From contig NZ_BMDT01000005.1 in NCBI RefSeq assembly GCF_014635985.1, forward strand, positions 103,880 through 167,879: DNA of 64,000 nucleotides, read 5' to 3'. A model generated the notes under the pieces. It had not been told where the DNA came from. It did no database searches and worked only from the letters and a program-made list of their open reading frames with translations. Made by a program: the position numbers and the translations under genes. This document shows positions 39,034-47,404 of the stretch, piece by piece. The first letter of the stretch is position 1, and every line of letters starts with the position of its first letter. Source of the DNA: Enterococcus alcedinis (lineage in GTDB: Bacteria; Bacillota; Bacilli; Lactobacillales; Enterococcaceae).

Positions 39034-39617
39034 GAAAGAGACACCTTCTTTCTCATTGTCAGTTTTGATAAGCTAACAATCGTGAATTTTTTCATAGAAT
39101 GCCAAAGTTTTGGTATCGCTAGTAGCATAAGTAAGCCGATACCAACCATCAATACACCTAAACCTACCAGGATTAAAGCACCACCATATGAAAATGGTGC
39201 GGCAATCACTCCACGCAAGATTAATTTCACGCCAGCTAAAAATCCAGCAAGAGCAAGTGATGCGAGGACTAGAATAAATGACAGCCACAATAAAATAGCT
39301 GAAAATAACAATGCAATCACCGTGATTGCCAAAGGAATACCGATTGGAGCTGCTAAAATTGCTAAGAAACTAACACCCCAAAGTTGTTTAGCCGACCATT
39401 TTTGATTCGAAGGATTCTTTTGTTTTTCGAAAAGTTGACTCAATACATCATTCGCCGCTTGTTTGGGTGAACCGAGTGTTTCCATTACAGCTTGTTCATT
39501 TTCAGGTCCGGCTTCATCAAAGTATTCGGTAAAATAATCCATCGCATCCACGTAGTCCTCTGATGGCATTTTTTTCAAATATTTCTTTAATTGTTGTAAG
39601 TACTGTTCACGATTCAT
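39030..39617 (-). CDS. HAAS/DUF1700-domain membrane protein
   Basis: 195-residue protein. An N-terminal HAAS domain covers about 1-60 (LQQLKKYLKKMPSEDYVDAMDYFTEYFDEAG), followed by about three hydrophobic segments (roughly 75-100, 103-125 and 138-165). HAAS proteins act with PadR-type repressors and a DUF4097 partner in envelope-stress modules. Both neighbours overlap by 4 bp (ATGA), so translation of the three is coupled. Confidence 0.88.
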   Translation of the reverse strand: MNREQYLQQLKKYLKKMPSEDYVDAMDYFTEYFDEAGPENEQAVMETLGSPKQAANDVLSQLFEKQKNPSNQKWSAKQLWGVSFLAILAAPIGIPLAITVIALLFSAILLWLSFILVLASLALAGFLAGVKLILRGVIAAPFSYGGALILVGLGVLMVGIGLLMLLAIPKLWHSMKKFTIVSLSKLTMRKKVSLS

Positions 39618-39937
39618 CCGCGAGTCCCTCCCTTAATAATTGCATCCAAGCCATCACGATATTTGGCCCATTCATCTCTCAAATATTCCAGGTGTAAGCG
39701 CCCCGAACTTGTGAGTGAATAATACTTGCGTTTACGTCCTTGATAAATTTGTGTGTACGTCGATAGAAAATCATTTTTTTCTAATTTTTTTAAAATTGGA
39801 TACAGTGTCGATTCTTTAATATTCGCCACGAGTTTGACTGTTTGGCTAATTTCATAGCCATAAGAATCGGTTGTTTCAATAACTGATAGAATAATACATT
39901 CAATTAATGCCGATGAAACTGGATAGTGCATACTCAT
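39614..39937 (-). CDS. PadR-family transcriptional regulator
   Basis: 107-residue winged-helix repressor (LIECIILSVIETTDSYGYEISQ, ESTLYPILKKLEKNDFLSTY, GRKRKYYSLTSSGRLHLEYL) of the short PadR subfamily without the C-terminal helical domain. It is the first gene of the PadR-HAAS-DUF4097 operon. An AT-rich direct repeat upstream may be its operator. The inducer is unknown; for the family it is often a phenolic or membrane-active compound. Confidence 0.93.
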   Translation of the reverse strand: MSMHYPVSSALIECIILSVIETTDSYGYEISQTVKLVANIKESTLYPILKKLEKNDFLSTYTQIYQGRKRKYYSLTSSGRLHLEYLRDEWAKYRDGLDAIIKGGTRG

Positions 39938-39962
39938 TCACATCCTTTATTTAATAATTCCC

Positions 39963-39989
39963 TCTATATATAAAATTTCTATATATAAA
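39963..39989. promoter_or_regulatory. Direct repeats upstream of padR-type gene, candidate operator
   Basis: TCTATATATAAA occurs twice with a 15-bp period, followed by TTATACATATAG. The stretch lies 25-70 bp upstream of the PadR start, where an autoregulator would bind. No experimental or comparative support is available here. Confidence 0.45.
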
Positions 39990-40055
39990 CTTTATACATA
40001 TAGTAACGGATAGAAATAAAAAAAGCAAGAATAATTATTTGAACGTCTATAAACA

Positions 40056-40097
40056 AAAAGCAGACTAAAACACTTCGCTGTGTTCTAGTCTGCTTTT
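40056..40097. terminator. Terminator after trhO
   Basis: The stem AAAAGCAGACTA/TAGTCTGCTTTT with an inner ACAC/GTGT is followed on the minus strand by TTTTT. It lies just after the trhO stop codon. Confidence 0.82.
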
Positions 40098-40109
40098 CTA
40101 CTATTTTTA

Positions 40110-41063
40110 TTAAATTGAAACGGTTGCTTGCAATGCTTCGATACGTGCATCACGTTCTGCTTCAGAAAGATTGTTGCGCTTCACGTAGCGGTTCGCTTCG
40201 TTTGTCGCACAATCGATTGAACAACCACCTAAGTGTTTCGCTTCGTTTTCTTCTGAAGCGATGATTTGGCGGTTACAAAACGGGTTGGCGCAGTTGATGT
40301 AGCGCTCGCATGGTGTGCCATCAAACCAATCTTTACCAATGACTTTCTTATCCACGTGGTTAATTTCTACGCTGATACGATCATCAAAGACGTACATTTT
40401 ACCATCCCATAGTTCGCCTTGAACTTCTGGGTCTTTCCCATACATCGCGATTCCACCATGTAATTGAGAAACGTTTTCGACACCTTCACGTAATAACCAA
40501 CCAGAGAATTTCTCACAGCGGATACCACCCGTACAGTAAGTGACAACTTTTTTATCCATAAATTTTTCTTTGTTTTCACGAATCCATTGCGGTAAGTCAC
40601 GGAAATTACGAATATCCGGACGAATCGCGCCTCGGAAATGACCTAGGTCAAATTCATAATCATTACGTGCATCTAACACAATTGTATCTTCATCTAATAA
40701 TGCTTCTTTGAACGCTTTTGGATCTAAATATTCACCAGTTAAGCGTAACGGATCAACATCTTCGTCTAAGTTTAATGCGACAAGTTCTTTGCGCGCGCGT
40801 ACAAACATTTTTCTAAAAGCATGGCCTTCAGCCTCATCAATTTTGAACCAAGTTTCCTTGAAACGTTCATCATTGTGCATCCAATCCATATACTTCTGTG
40901 TGTCCTCAATGGTGCCCGACACCGTACCATTAATGCCTTCTTCTGCTACTAAAATTCGACCTTTTAAGCCAATACTCCTACAAAAGGCCAAATGCTCTTT
41001 TGCAAAAATCTCAGGGTTCTCAATTTTAGTATAATTGTAATAAAGTAATACACGATAGTCCAT
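40110..41063 (-). CDS. trhO: tRNA uridine(34) hydroxylase, rhodanese-type (UPF0176)
   Basis: 317-residue cytoplasmic enzyme of the TrhO family, which hydroxylates wobble uridine 34 of certain tRNAs (ho5U). The N-terminal acylphosphatase-like domain covers about 1-100 ([16 protein letters not shown]), and a rhodanese domain at about 120-220 has the active cysteine in [18 protein letters not shown] cysteine-rich C-terminus ([23 protein letters not shown]) may bind zinc. AGGAACG precedes the ATG. It stands alone between two terminated operons. Confidence 0.93.
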   Translation of the reverse strand: MDYRVLLYYNYTKIENPEIFAKEHLAFCRSIGLKGRILVAEEGINGTVSGTIEDTQKYMDWMHNDERFKETWFKIDEAEGHAFRKMFVRARKELVALNLDEDVDPLRLTGEYLDPKAFKEALLDEDTIVLDARNDYEFDLGHFRGAIRPDIRNFRDLPQWIRENKEKFMDKKVVTYCTGGIRCEKFSGWLLREGVENVSQLHGGIAMYGKDPEVQGELWDGKMYVFDDRISVEINHVDKKVIGKDWFDGTPCERYINCANPFCNRQIIASEENEAKHLGGCSIDCATNEANRYVKRNNLSEAERDARIEALQATVSI

Positions 41064-41153
41064 ATATCGTTCCTCCTTAAAAATTATACCTAGATAGTAT
41101 AGTTGATTGAGAAGTTAAACACGAGTTATTTGCTTGAACATTATTCCACATGC

Positions 41154-41894
41154 TTATTGCGACAAGCGATGCATAATGGTTTTCTTGTAGTTTAAAAAGG
41201 TTGACGATAACTCAAATTCGTCCATTTTTTTTGCCGTTTGATCAATCGTAATTGCTTCGAACTCTTGCTGTTCGTGTCCCTTTAATAAATAAATACGGTT
41301 CGATAACTTGATGGCTTCATCAATATCATGGGTGATAAACAAAGTGGTCAATTTTAATTGCTCATGAATCCGCAAGTACCACTCGTGAATCTCACTTTTT
41401 GTAAAAGGATCGAGTGCACTGAAAGGTTCATCTAGTAAGATAAAATTCGCCGAAAAGACATAGGTCCGCAACAAAGCCACTCGTTGGCGCATCCCACCTG
41501 AAAGTTCTTTCGGATATACCTTTGCGACGTGTGCTAAATCAAATTCTTTTAACAAATGATTGGCCTGTTTGAGTGCTTCTTGCTTCTTTTCCCCTTTTAA
41601 AATGAGTGGCAACGCGATATTTCTTTCAATTGTTTTATAAGGTAAGAGTAAATCTTTTTGAAGCATATAAGACACATTTCCAGGTTGATTGATGATGGAA
41701 CGATTGTCTAGTCTGATATCGCCGCTACTTGGCGCCAATAATCCAGCAATCAAATGAAAGAGCGTCGATTTTCCGACACCACTAGGTCCAATGATACTAA
41801 CGATTTCGTGGGCATCGACATAAAAGTTCAGCCCCTTTAACACTGCTTGTCCTGAAAAATTCTTAGATAAATTTTCGACAATTAATTTCGACAT
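41154..41894 (-). CDS. thiZ: Thiamine-precursor ABC transporter ATP-binding protein
   Basis: 246-residue cytoplasmic ATPase: Walker A GPSGVGKST (about 36-44), Q-loop YMLQKDLLLPYKT, signature ELSGGMRQRVALLRT, Walker B ILLDEPFSALDP and the switch histidine in ITHDIDEA. It resembles nitrate/taurine-type (SsuB/TauB) ATPases, as ThiZ proteins do. It is the last gene of the TPP-riboswitch operon, 5 bp after the binding protein. The thiamine-precursor role comes from the riboswitch and neighbours. Confidence 0.85.
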   Translation of the reverse strand: MSKLIVENLSKNFSGQAVLKGLNFYVDAHEIVSIIGPSGVGKSTLFHLIAGLLAPSSGDIRLDNRSIINQPGNVSYMLQKDLLLPYKTIERNIALPLILKGEKKQEALKQANHLLKEFDLAHVAKVYPKELSGGMRQRVALLRTYVFSANFILLDEPFSALDPFTKSEIHEWYLRIHEQLKLTTLFITHDIDEAIKLSNRIYLLKGHEQQEFEAITIDQTAKKMDEFELSSTFLNYKKTIMHRLSQ

Positions 41895-41899
41895 CTACT

Positions 41900-42898
41900 T
41901 CACTCCGTTAAATAGTCATTCGTGAAGCCCGTATTTTCTGGAATCACTTTTTCAACCAATTGATTCTCTCCTAACCATGAATAAAAACCATTCCAACGTT
42001 CAGGATCAATCACGCCCCACTGTGTAGCGTCTGCTTGGTATTGATCAGCTAACCAATTTTGACTCGCATAGACGAGTGTTTTATCTAATTCTGGCGCGGC
42101 TTTTAATAGCGCATCCGCCGCTTCTTCTGGTGAAGTAATCGCAAACTCATAGCCTTTTTTCGTTGCTTGTAAAAATTTCTTTGCCACTTCTTCATTATCT
42201 GCTAAAAAATTGTCATTTGCGATAATGACTGGTGTGTAGTAATCAAATGTTGGATTTAAGTCTTTGAAATAAAAGTAGTCGATTGGCACTTCTGCTTGTT
42301 CAGCCGCAACGCCACCCCAACCATAAAAGACCCAAATGCTATCGGCTTGTTTTTCTTTAAGCGCTAAAGGTTCATCGACAATGTTATTTGGAATCAATTT
42401 CACTTTAGTAAAATCACCGCCATCTTTGGTCATGACATTTTCTATCATCGCTTGTTCCACTGGTGAATCCCATGTCGCATATGTCGTATCTTCTAAGCCT
42501 TTTGGACGATTCAATCCTTCACCTTTACGCGACATCATACCAGATGTATTGTGTTGTAAAACAGCGGCAACACTCGTAATGGGTAACGGTTTTTCAGAAG
42601 CATAATTAGCTGCAAGTGAATCTTGGGCTGAAATACCAAATTGTGCCTTACCGCTTGCGACCAACATCGAAGCTGAATCTTCTGATGGTTGGACAATTTC
42701 AACTTCTAGTCCTTGTTCTTCAAAATAACCTTTTTCTTTTGCAACATAGAGCCCGGTATGATTGGTATTTGGGGTCCAATCTAATACAAAAGTAATCTTT
42801 TCAAGCGCTTCACCTGATGGATTGCTTGCTGATTGGCCGCAAGCAGTTAAAACAAATAAGCTACTTAATACGAATAGAGCGAGTCGTTTCGTTTTCAT
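41900..42898 (-). CDS. thiY: Thiamine-precursor-binding lipoprotein, NMT1/THI5-like
   Basis: 332-residue substrate-binding lipoprotein: a signal peptide with lipobox LTACGQS at about 15-20, then an NMT1/THI5-like fold (FVLDWTPNTNHTGLYVAKEKGYFEEQGL, VASGKAQFGISAQDSL). ThiY proteins bind hydroxymethylpyrimidine precursors. I chose the ATG after GAGGAAG; it overlaps the end of the permease gene by 38 bp. The upstream riboswitch supports a thiamine-related ligand. Confidence 0.87.
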   Translation of the reverse strand: MKTKRLALFVLSSLFVLTACGQSASNPSGEALEKITFVLDWTPNTNHTGLYVAKEKGYFEEQGLEVEIVQPSEDSASMLVASGKAQFGISAQDSLAANYASEKPLPITSVAAVLQHNTSGMMSRKGEGLNRPKGLEDTTYATWDSPVEQAMIENVMTKDGGDFTKVKLIPNNIVDEPLALKEKQADSIWVFYGWGGVAAEQAEVPIDYFYFKDLNPTFDYYTPVIIANDNFLADNEEVAKKFLQATKKGYEFAITSPEEAADALLKAAPELDKTLVYASQNWLADQYQADATQWGVIDPERWNGFYSWLGENQLVEKVIPENTGFTNDYLTE

Positions 42899-43667
42899 TT
42901 TTTTCTTCCTCTTCTTTCCAAGGCATCGCCCATTTTTCAAGCCCGTTTACGAGGGCCATTAGTATTAAACTCAACAGTGAAATTAAGAAAATCACCGCAA
43001 ACATTTTATCAAAATCATAAGACTTACGGACGCGCGTCATATAGACACCGAGCCCTTCAAAACCACCTAGCCACTCAGAAATCACCGCTCCAATCACTGC
43101 ATAGGTCACACCTATTTTTAAGGCTGAGAAAAAATCACCTAAGCTTGCGGGGAGCTTCATATGCCACAAGATTTGCCGGCGACTCGCTCCCATTGAATGC
43201 ATTAAACGTAATTCATCCGGATCAACTGACGAAAAACCATTTAGCATTGCGACTGAAACCGGAAAAAAGATGGTAATCACAATTAGAACGACTTTGGGTA
43301 AAATGCCAAAGCCAAACCAAATCGTTAAAAGCGGTGCTAATGCAACCGTTGGAACGGTCTGAGTCAGTACGAGTAGCGGATAGAACGCCTCTCGTACCCG
43401 TGGAAAATGATCCATTAAAATGGCAACACTCACACCAGATAGGATACCAAAAAACAAACCGAGTGCTGCTTCAATCAAGGTTATTTTTGCATGAAATAAT
43501 AATAATCGGAAATCTGAAAGAAAGGCTCTCCCTACTTCAATTGGCGATGGTAGCATAAAATTTGGAATCCACTCCAAATAAGTCACGACTTGCCAAAGAA
43601 TGAGTACGCCAATAATCGTTAGAAATGAAGAAAAATTAATGTTGATGCTTTTTGGTTTTTTCTTCAA
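42861..43667 (-). CDS. thiX: Thiamine-precursor ABC transporter permease
   Basis: 268-residue permease of the SsuC/TauC type with about six hydrophobic segments. The EAA loop is SVDPDELRLMHSMGASRRQILWHMKLPASLG (about 150-180). The only start compatible with the family's N-terminus is TTG, which overlaps the preceding gene by 32 bp, with AGGA close upstream. Overlaps on both sides indicate coupled translation. It completes the ThiXYZ importer. Confidence 0.87.
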   Translation of the reverse strand: MKKKPKSININFSSFLTIIGVLILWQVVTYLEWIPNFMLPSPIEVGRAFLSDFRLLLFHAKITLIEAALGLFFGILSGVSVAILMDHFPRVREAFYPLLVLTQTVPTVALAPLLTIWFGFGILPKVVLIVITIFFPVSVAMLNGFSSVDPDELRLMHSMGASRRQILWHMKLPASLGDFFSALKIGVTYAVIGAVISEWLGGFEGLGVYMTRVRKSYDFDKMFAVIFLISLLSLILMALVNGLEKWAMPWKEEEEKNENETTRSIRIK

Positions 43668-43932
43668 TTCCTAAAACGCCTCCTTCTGGGCGATAAGCAA
43701 TTTTCACGTAAGATGAAACACCTGGTGCACCGGCATTAATTGCGATTAATTGACATTCTTTTACAATAGTCATCAAGGTATCAAAATCGCCTTCCACGCT
43801 CGTTTCAAAGGCGCCAACTTGGTAATGTAAACCAGTGCTAGCAATATAAGCGATGACCTCATCGACAATCCGAATCGTTTCTTCGGTACTTTCTACTTTG
43901 GGTAAAATTTGAATCGCAATACTTGCTTCCAT
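43636..43932 (-). CDS. MTH1187/YkoF-like thiamine-binding protein
   Basis: 98-residue cytoplasmic protein of the COG0011 family, which folds as a ferredoxin-like domain and binds thiamine (ASIAIQILPKVESTEETIRIVDEVIAYI, YQVGAFETSVEGDFDTLM, SYVKIAYRPEGGVLGIEEK). I chose the ATG with AGAGGA upstream; the longer frame would run through the riboswitch terminator. It is the first gene of the TPP-riboswitch operon and may act as a thiamine sensor or carrier for the transporter. Confidence 0.87.
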   Translation of the reverse strand: MEASIAIQILPKVESTEETIRIVDEVIAYIASTGLHYQVGAFETSVEGDFDTLMTIVKECQLIAINAGAPGVSSYVKIAYRPEGGVLGIEEKTKKHQH

Positions 43933-43975
43933 TGTTGCATCCTCTTTTCTATTATTTGAATTTTTTAAGCAAAAC

Positions 43976-44010
43976 AAAAAGGCGTTTTCTCCAGACATAG
44001 AGAAAACGCC
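43976..44010 (-). terminator. Riboswitch expression-platform terminator
   Basis: The stem GGCGTTTTCT/AGAAAACGCC is followed on the minus strand by TTTTT and lies between the TPP aptamer and the first gene. This is the usual place for a terminator that forms when TPP is bound. Confidence 0.85.
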
Positions 44011-44047
44011 GAAACTCATTCAAATAGAAATTGAATTGATTCTTGAC

Positions 44048-44128
44048 ATGCTCCCTACGCTGGTATTAACCAACAGGTTCAAAGAGTCAGGTTTTATCCT
44101 TCTCAACGCGGCCGCGTCCCTCTGCATT
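44048..44128 (-). promoter_or_regulatory. TPP riboswitch (THI element)
   Basis: Minus strand: AGGGACGCGGCCGCG (P2 region), CTTTGAACCTG (the conserved pyrimidine-sensing loop) and AATACCAGCGTAGGGA (the conserved 3' core of the aptamer) occur in the canonical order and spacing. A terminator hairpin follows. High thiamine pyrophosphate should therefore switch off the downstream transport operon. Confidence 0.95.
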
Positions 44129-44155
44129 TGTATGTAATTGTTGTTGCTCGAAAAT

Positions 44156-44184
44156 AGTATAGCAGACATTATGAGCCTTTGCAC
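44156..44184 (-). promoter_or_regulatory. Promoter of the thiamine transport operon
   Basis: Minus-strand extended -10 TGCTATACT with GTGCAA 17 bp upstream, about 30 bp before the TPP aptamer. Confidence 0.55.
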
Positions 44185-44245
44185 GGAAAATATGTTATCG
44201 TAAATTAAGCGCTCTATTCAAAAAATTACGTATGAGGTGAAGAAA

Positions 44246-45703
44246 ATGGTCCAAGATGCTTTATACTGGGCAAACCAGTTAAAAACAAAACAAGTGTCAT
44301 TTAATGAGTATGTGACACACTTAGAAAAGAAAATCGCCACACTCAATCCTGATTTGAATGCCTTAGTGACGTTTGAAAAAGAAGAGGCAATCAAACAATA
44401 TCACGCGACACCAAAGATTGATGAAACCCCTTTTTCAGGTGTACCGATTCCGTTAAAAATGCTAGGTCAAGCAAAAAAAGGTTGGTTAAATACTTCTGGT
44501 AGTCGATTATTTCGTGACGTCCGTTCAAATAACACCAATCATTTTGTGCAAAGACTAGAAGCAATCGGCCTTGTTCCAATCGGACAAAGCACCTCACCTG
44601 AATTTGGTTTTAAAAACGTCACCGACGCGACAATTTATGGCGACACACGTAATCCAGCTGACCTCTCTCGTTCAGCTGGCGGATCCAGTGGTGGTGCTGC
44701 TGCACTTGTTGCCGCAGGTATTTTTCCAATTGCCGGCGCCAGTGATGGTGGTGGTTCCATTCGTATCCCGGCGTCCTTTACTGGTTTAATTGGCTTGAAA
44801 CCAACACGTGGGACGATGCCTGTTGGACCAGATGGGTGGCGCGGATGGCAAGGTGCCTCGATTTCATTTGGCCTAACAATCTCCATGCGTGATACAAAAA
44901 CCCTTTTTTACTCAATGCGTGGAACGGAAACCGCAGCACCTTACCAAGCACCTCATGCAGAATGGACACAACATGAGCCTTCAAATAAAAAATTACGCAT
45001 TGCTTATTCAACGACTTCACCTGTTGGTAGTTTCGTTTCAAAAGAAGCGATTCAAGCGGTTGACGAAGCGATTCATTTCTTAACCGAACAAGGACATGAA
45101 GTATTCGAAATTGATTATCCAGTCGATGGCGAACAACTGATTCGCTCTTATTATCAGATGAACGGTGCTGAAACAGCAGCCATGTTTGAAAATATTTCAA
45201 CTTATTTGAAACGCGATTTGACGATTAACGATATGGAACTGATGACTTGGGGCCTATATCAATACGGGAAAAAATTATCGGCTGCGAGCTATATTCATTC
45301 TTTAAATTTGTGGGATGCTGCTGCCGTGGAAATGGAACAACAATTAACAGACTATGATCTCTTTTTGTCGCCAGCCACTGCTCACGTCGCACCAAAAATC
45401 GAAACCGATTTACAAAGCGATGTGATTCGTGCCAAATTAGCGAATATTGAATTCCATTCAAAAAAAGAAGCCACTGAAATCATTTACGACATGTTTGAAA
45501 AAAGTCTCGCACTCTCTCCTTATACTCAGCTAGCCAACTTAACGGGACAACCAGCCATCAGCTTACCGACTTTTACCACCAAGGAAGGCTTACCGTTGGG
45601 TATCCAATTCATGGCAGCAAAAGGACGCGAAGACCTCCTTTTACAAGTCGGCTATGAATTTGAACACGCCAAAAAATTTCAATTAGCAAAAGGTGTGAAC
45701 TAA
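44246..45703 (+). CDS. Amidase-signature family protein
   Basis: 485-residue amidase. The Ser-cisSer-Lys catalytic triad can be placed: Lys in [11 protein letters not shown], cis-Ser and nucleophile Ser in the glycine-rich [16 protein letters not shown] and [23 protein letters not shown]. It is a free amidase, since no gatB or gatC is adjacent. I chose the ATG six bases after TGAGGTG; the GTG nine bases earlier sits on that site. The natural amide substrate is unknown. The stop codon is the first triplet of a palindromic repeat unit. Confidence 0.9.
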   Translation: MVQDALYWANQLKTKQVSFNEYVTHLEKKIATLNPDLNALVTFEKEEAIKQYHATPKIDETPFSGVPIPLKMLGQAKKGWLNTSGSRLFRDVRSNNTNHFVQRLEAIGLVPIGQSTSPEFGFKNVTDATIYGDTRNPADLSRSAGGSSGGAAALVAAGIFPIAGASDGGGSIRIPASFTGLIGLKPTRGTMPVGPDGWRGWQGASISFGLTISMRDTKTLFYSMRGTETAAPYQAPHAEWTQHEPSNKKLRIAYSTTSPVGSFVSKEAIQAVDEAIHFLTEQGHEVFEIDYPVDGEQLIRSYYQMNGAETAAMFENISTYLKRDLTINDMELMTWGLYQYGKKLSAASYIHSLNLWDAAAVEMEQQLTDYDLFLSPATAHVAPKIETDLQSDVIRAKLANIEFHSKKEATEIIYDMFEKSLALSPYTQLANLTGQPAISLPTFTTKEGLPLGIQFMAAKGREDLLLQVGYEFEHAKKFQLAKGVN

Positions 45704-45876
45704 AGGTGTGAAAAAAGTCGCTTTGCTCTGAGTCAGTGGAAGGAATCTTAACAATCGAGGGTTTTTCGATTGATAAGATTTCTGAAATGACCGAAGAGTA
45801 GACTTTTGGAACCCGTGCAGTAAAGGTATGGAAAAAGTCGCTTTGCTCTGAGTCAGTGGAAACCGTGTATTAAAGG
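45701..45876 (+). repeat. One full and one shortened palindromic repeat unit after the amidase gene
   Basis: Unit 1 (45701-45820, 120 bp) begins with the amidase stop codon (TAAAGGTGTG), has the hairpin GGAATCTTA...ATCGA/TCGAT...TAAGATTTC and ends CCCGTGCAG. Unit 2 begins TAAAGGTATGG at 45821, repeats AAAAAGTCGCTTTGCTCTG and AGTCAGTGGA exactly, but lacks the central hairpin and ends after 50 bp at ACCGTGTAT before a third TAAAGG. It belongs to the same family as 1141-1502 and 8648-8772. Confidence 0.8.
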
Positions 45877-45955
45877 CATAGTAAATCGAAAGTTCTCTTC
45901 CCTTTTCAAAAGGATATCCAGTATAATAAAGAAAACGCTTAAAGGTGGGAATTTA

Positions 45956-46570
45956 ATGGATTTACAAGAGTCTCTTGAACGGATGCACACGGGCAAGCTG
46001 TACTATGCAGATGCACCAGAATTAACAGCGGAACAAATGATTTATTTAGATAGGGTCTTTGCTTTTAACCAACTGCCTCCTTCCAAACAAGAAGAAAAAC
46101 AAGCTTTAATGAAAGAAATGTTTGCCGAAATTGGTGAAGGATGCTACATCGAAACACCGCTAAATGCCAATTGGGGCGGAAAGCACGTTCACTTAGGTAA
46201 ACACGTTTATGCGAATTTCAATCTCACGTTAGTCGATGATTCAGCTATTTTTATTGGCGATCATGTGATGATTGCGCCAAACGTTGTTTTATCAACAGGT
46301 ACACACCCGATACATCCGGGTTTACGCATCAAGCAAGCACAATATAATTTGCCAATTCATATTAAAAATAACGTCTGGCTTGGTGCTGGATGCATCGTCA
46401 TGCCTGGTGTGACGATTGGTGAGAATTCCGTTATTGGTGCCGGTAGTGTCGTAACAAAAGATATTCCGGCAAACGTTGTCGCTGTCGGAAGCCCTTGCCG
46501 CGTCTTACGTGAAATCAATGAAAAGGACTTACTTGTTTACGATAAAGACAAGTTGATTGATTTGGAATAG
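45956..46570 (+). CDS. Maltose/galactoside O-acetyltransferase family protein
   Basis: 204-residue hexapeptide-repeat acetyltransferase of the LacA/Maa group. The N-terminal Maa domain covers about 5-58 (MHTGKLYYADAPEL), followed by a left-handed beta-helix (ANWGGKHVHLGKHVYANFNL, WLGAGCIVMPGVTIGENSVIGAGSVVTKDIP). The catalytic His is in STGTHPIHP (about 118-126). The enzyme acetylates sugars with acetyl-CoA, possibly to detoxify non-metabolisable ones. GGTGGGAA precedes the ATG and a terminator follows. Confidence 0.92.
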   Translation: MDLQESLERMHTGKLYYADAPELTAEQMIYLDRVFAFNQLPPSKQEEKQALMKEMFAEIGEGCYIETPLNANWGGKHVHLGKHVYANFNLTLVDDSAIFIGDHVMIAPNVVLSTGTHPIHPGLRIKQAQYNLPIHIKNNVWLGAGCIVMPGVTIGENSVIGAGSVVTKDIPANVVAVGSPCRVLREINEKDLLVYDKDKLIDLE

Positions 46571-46571
46571 C

Positions 46572-46613
46572 AAAAAGAAGGAGCTGTGATGTAAATCGCA
46601 ACTCCTTCTTTTT
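46572..46613. terminator. Terminator after the acetyltransferase gene
   Basis: The stem AAAAAGAAGGAG/CTCCTTCTTTTT with a T-tract lies two bases after the stop codon. Confidence 0.85.
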
Positions 46614-46625
46614 ATCTAAATATTT

Positions 46626-46743
46626 GATTGATAGACGGGTACCAAAATTCTTCTCTTTCGAAAATCTTCACTAAATTTAAGCAATTGAAACCAATTTGCT
46701 CGAATTCTCTTGCAGTTTTTCAGAGAAAAATGACTTTTCTCAT
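46626..46743 (-). repeat. Copy B of 3'-end repeat family 2
   Basis: Shares GACGGGTA-CCAAA, TTTC-AAAA, CACTAAATT, GCAATTGAAA, TTCAGAGAAA and AAATGACTTTT with the copies at 3006-3076 and 55861-55960. It lies about 10 bp after the ntpD stop codon. The part nearest the gene (GAGAAAA...TTTTCTC) is a short hairpin. Confidence 0.75.
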
Positions 46744-46753
46744 GCCCATTTTT

Positions 46754-47398
46754 CTATTGATTGGCTTCGTCTTCTAAAATATCAATGACCTTCATCAAAC
46801 GAGTCAAGTTGCCACGTTCGTTTTCGTCAAGGGTATTTTCAATGTATTGAATGGTGTCGGTTAAATTGGGAATCGTTAAGTACTCGAGTGCGTTGACTCG
46901 GCGTTTCGTACTTTCAATTTCTTTACCAATTAACTGACACGTTTTTTCGACTTCAGCAAGTTGTAACATCAATGGCAAGATCGAATCTAAATGCCCCAGT
47001 GAGGCATCGAGTTCGCTCGTCGTCGACATAAATCCGTATGAGAAATCATCAACGTCGGTTTCTTCACTAAACATCGTATTAAAAACAGGAACCTCGGTGT
47101 TCATAATGCTCTTACTTTGAACATCGAGTGACACGGTATTTAAAGGAATCGAGAATGCTTCTTGTAAAACGTGATCAGGAATACTACCTGATGCGAGTAC
47201 ATAACCTTCCATCCCTTGGAAAAGCGCCTGTTCCATTTCCTTACGTAATGTTTGATTCTTCTTAACCATCTGGATAAATTGGCGCACCAACTCATCTTGT
47301 TTATCTTTTAAAAGCTTATGACCACGTGTTGCGGTCCTAAGTCGTTTGCGTAAACGACTGAGTTCCATCCGTGTAGGTGTCACGTTTAAAATTGCCAT
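46754..47398 (-). CDS. ntpD: V-type ATPase subunit D
   Basis: 214-residue central-stalk subunit that couples the catalytic A3B3 head to the membrane rotor. It starts with the family motif LNVTPTRMELSRLRKRLRTATRGHKLLKDKQDEL and is mostly long coiled-coil helices at both ends, with QLAEVEKTCQLIGKEIESTKRRVNALEYL near 150-180. It is the last gene of the operon. In Enterococcus hirae ntpH and ntpJ follow, but here an unrelated acetyltransferase gene faces it. Confidence 0.95.
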   Translation of the reverse strand: MAILNVTPTRMELSRLRKRLRTATRGHKLLKDKQDELVRQFIQMVKKNQTLRKEMEQALFQGMEGYVLASGSIPDHVLQEAFSIPLNTVSLDVQSKSIMNTEVPVFNTMFSEETDVDDFSYGFMSTTSELDASLGHLDSILPLMLQLAEVEKTCQLIGKEIESTKRRVNALEYLTIPNLTDTIQYIENTLDENERGNLTRLMKVIDILEDEANQ

Positions 47399-47404
47399 CT
47401 ACTG

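Noticed and set aside
43933-44019. Longer start for the thiamine-binding protein
   Set aside because: The extension would translate through the riboswitch terminator hairpin.
44237-44245. GTG start of the amidase gene
   Set aside because: It overlaps the ribosome binding site of the ATG nine bases downstream.
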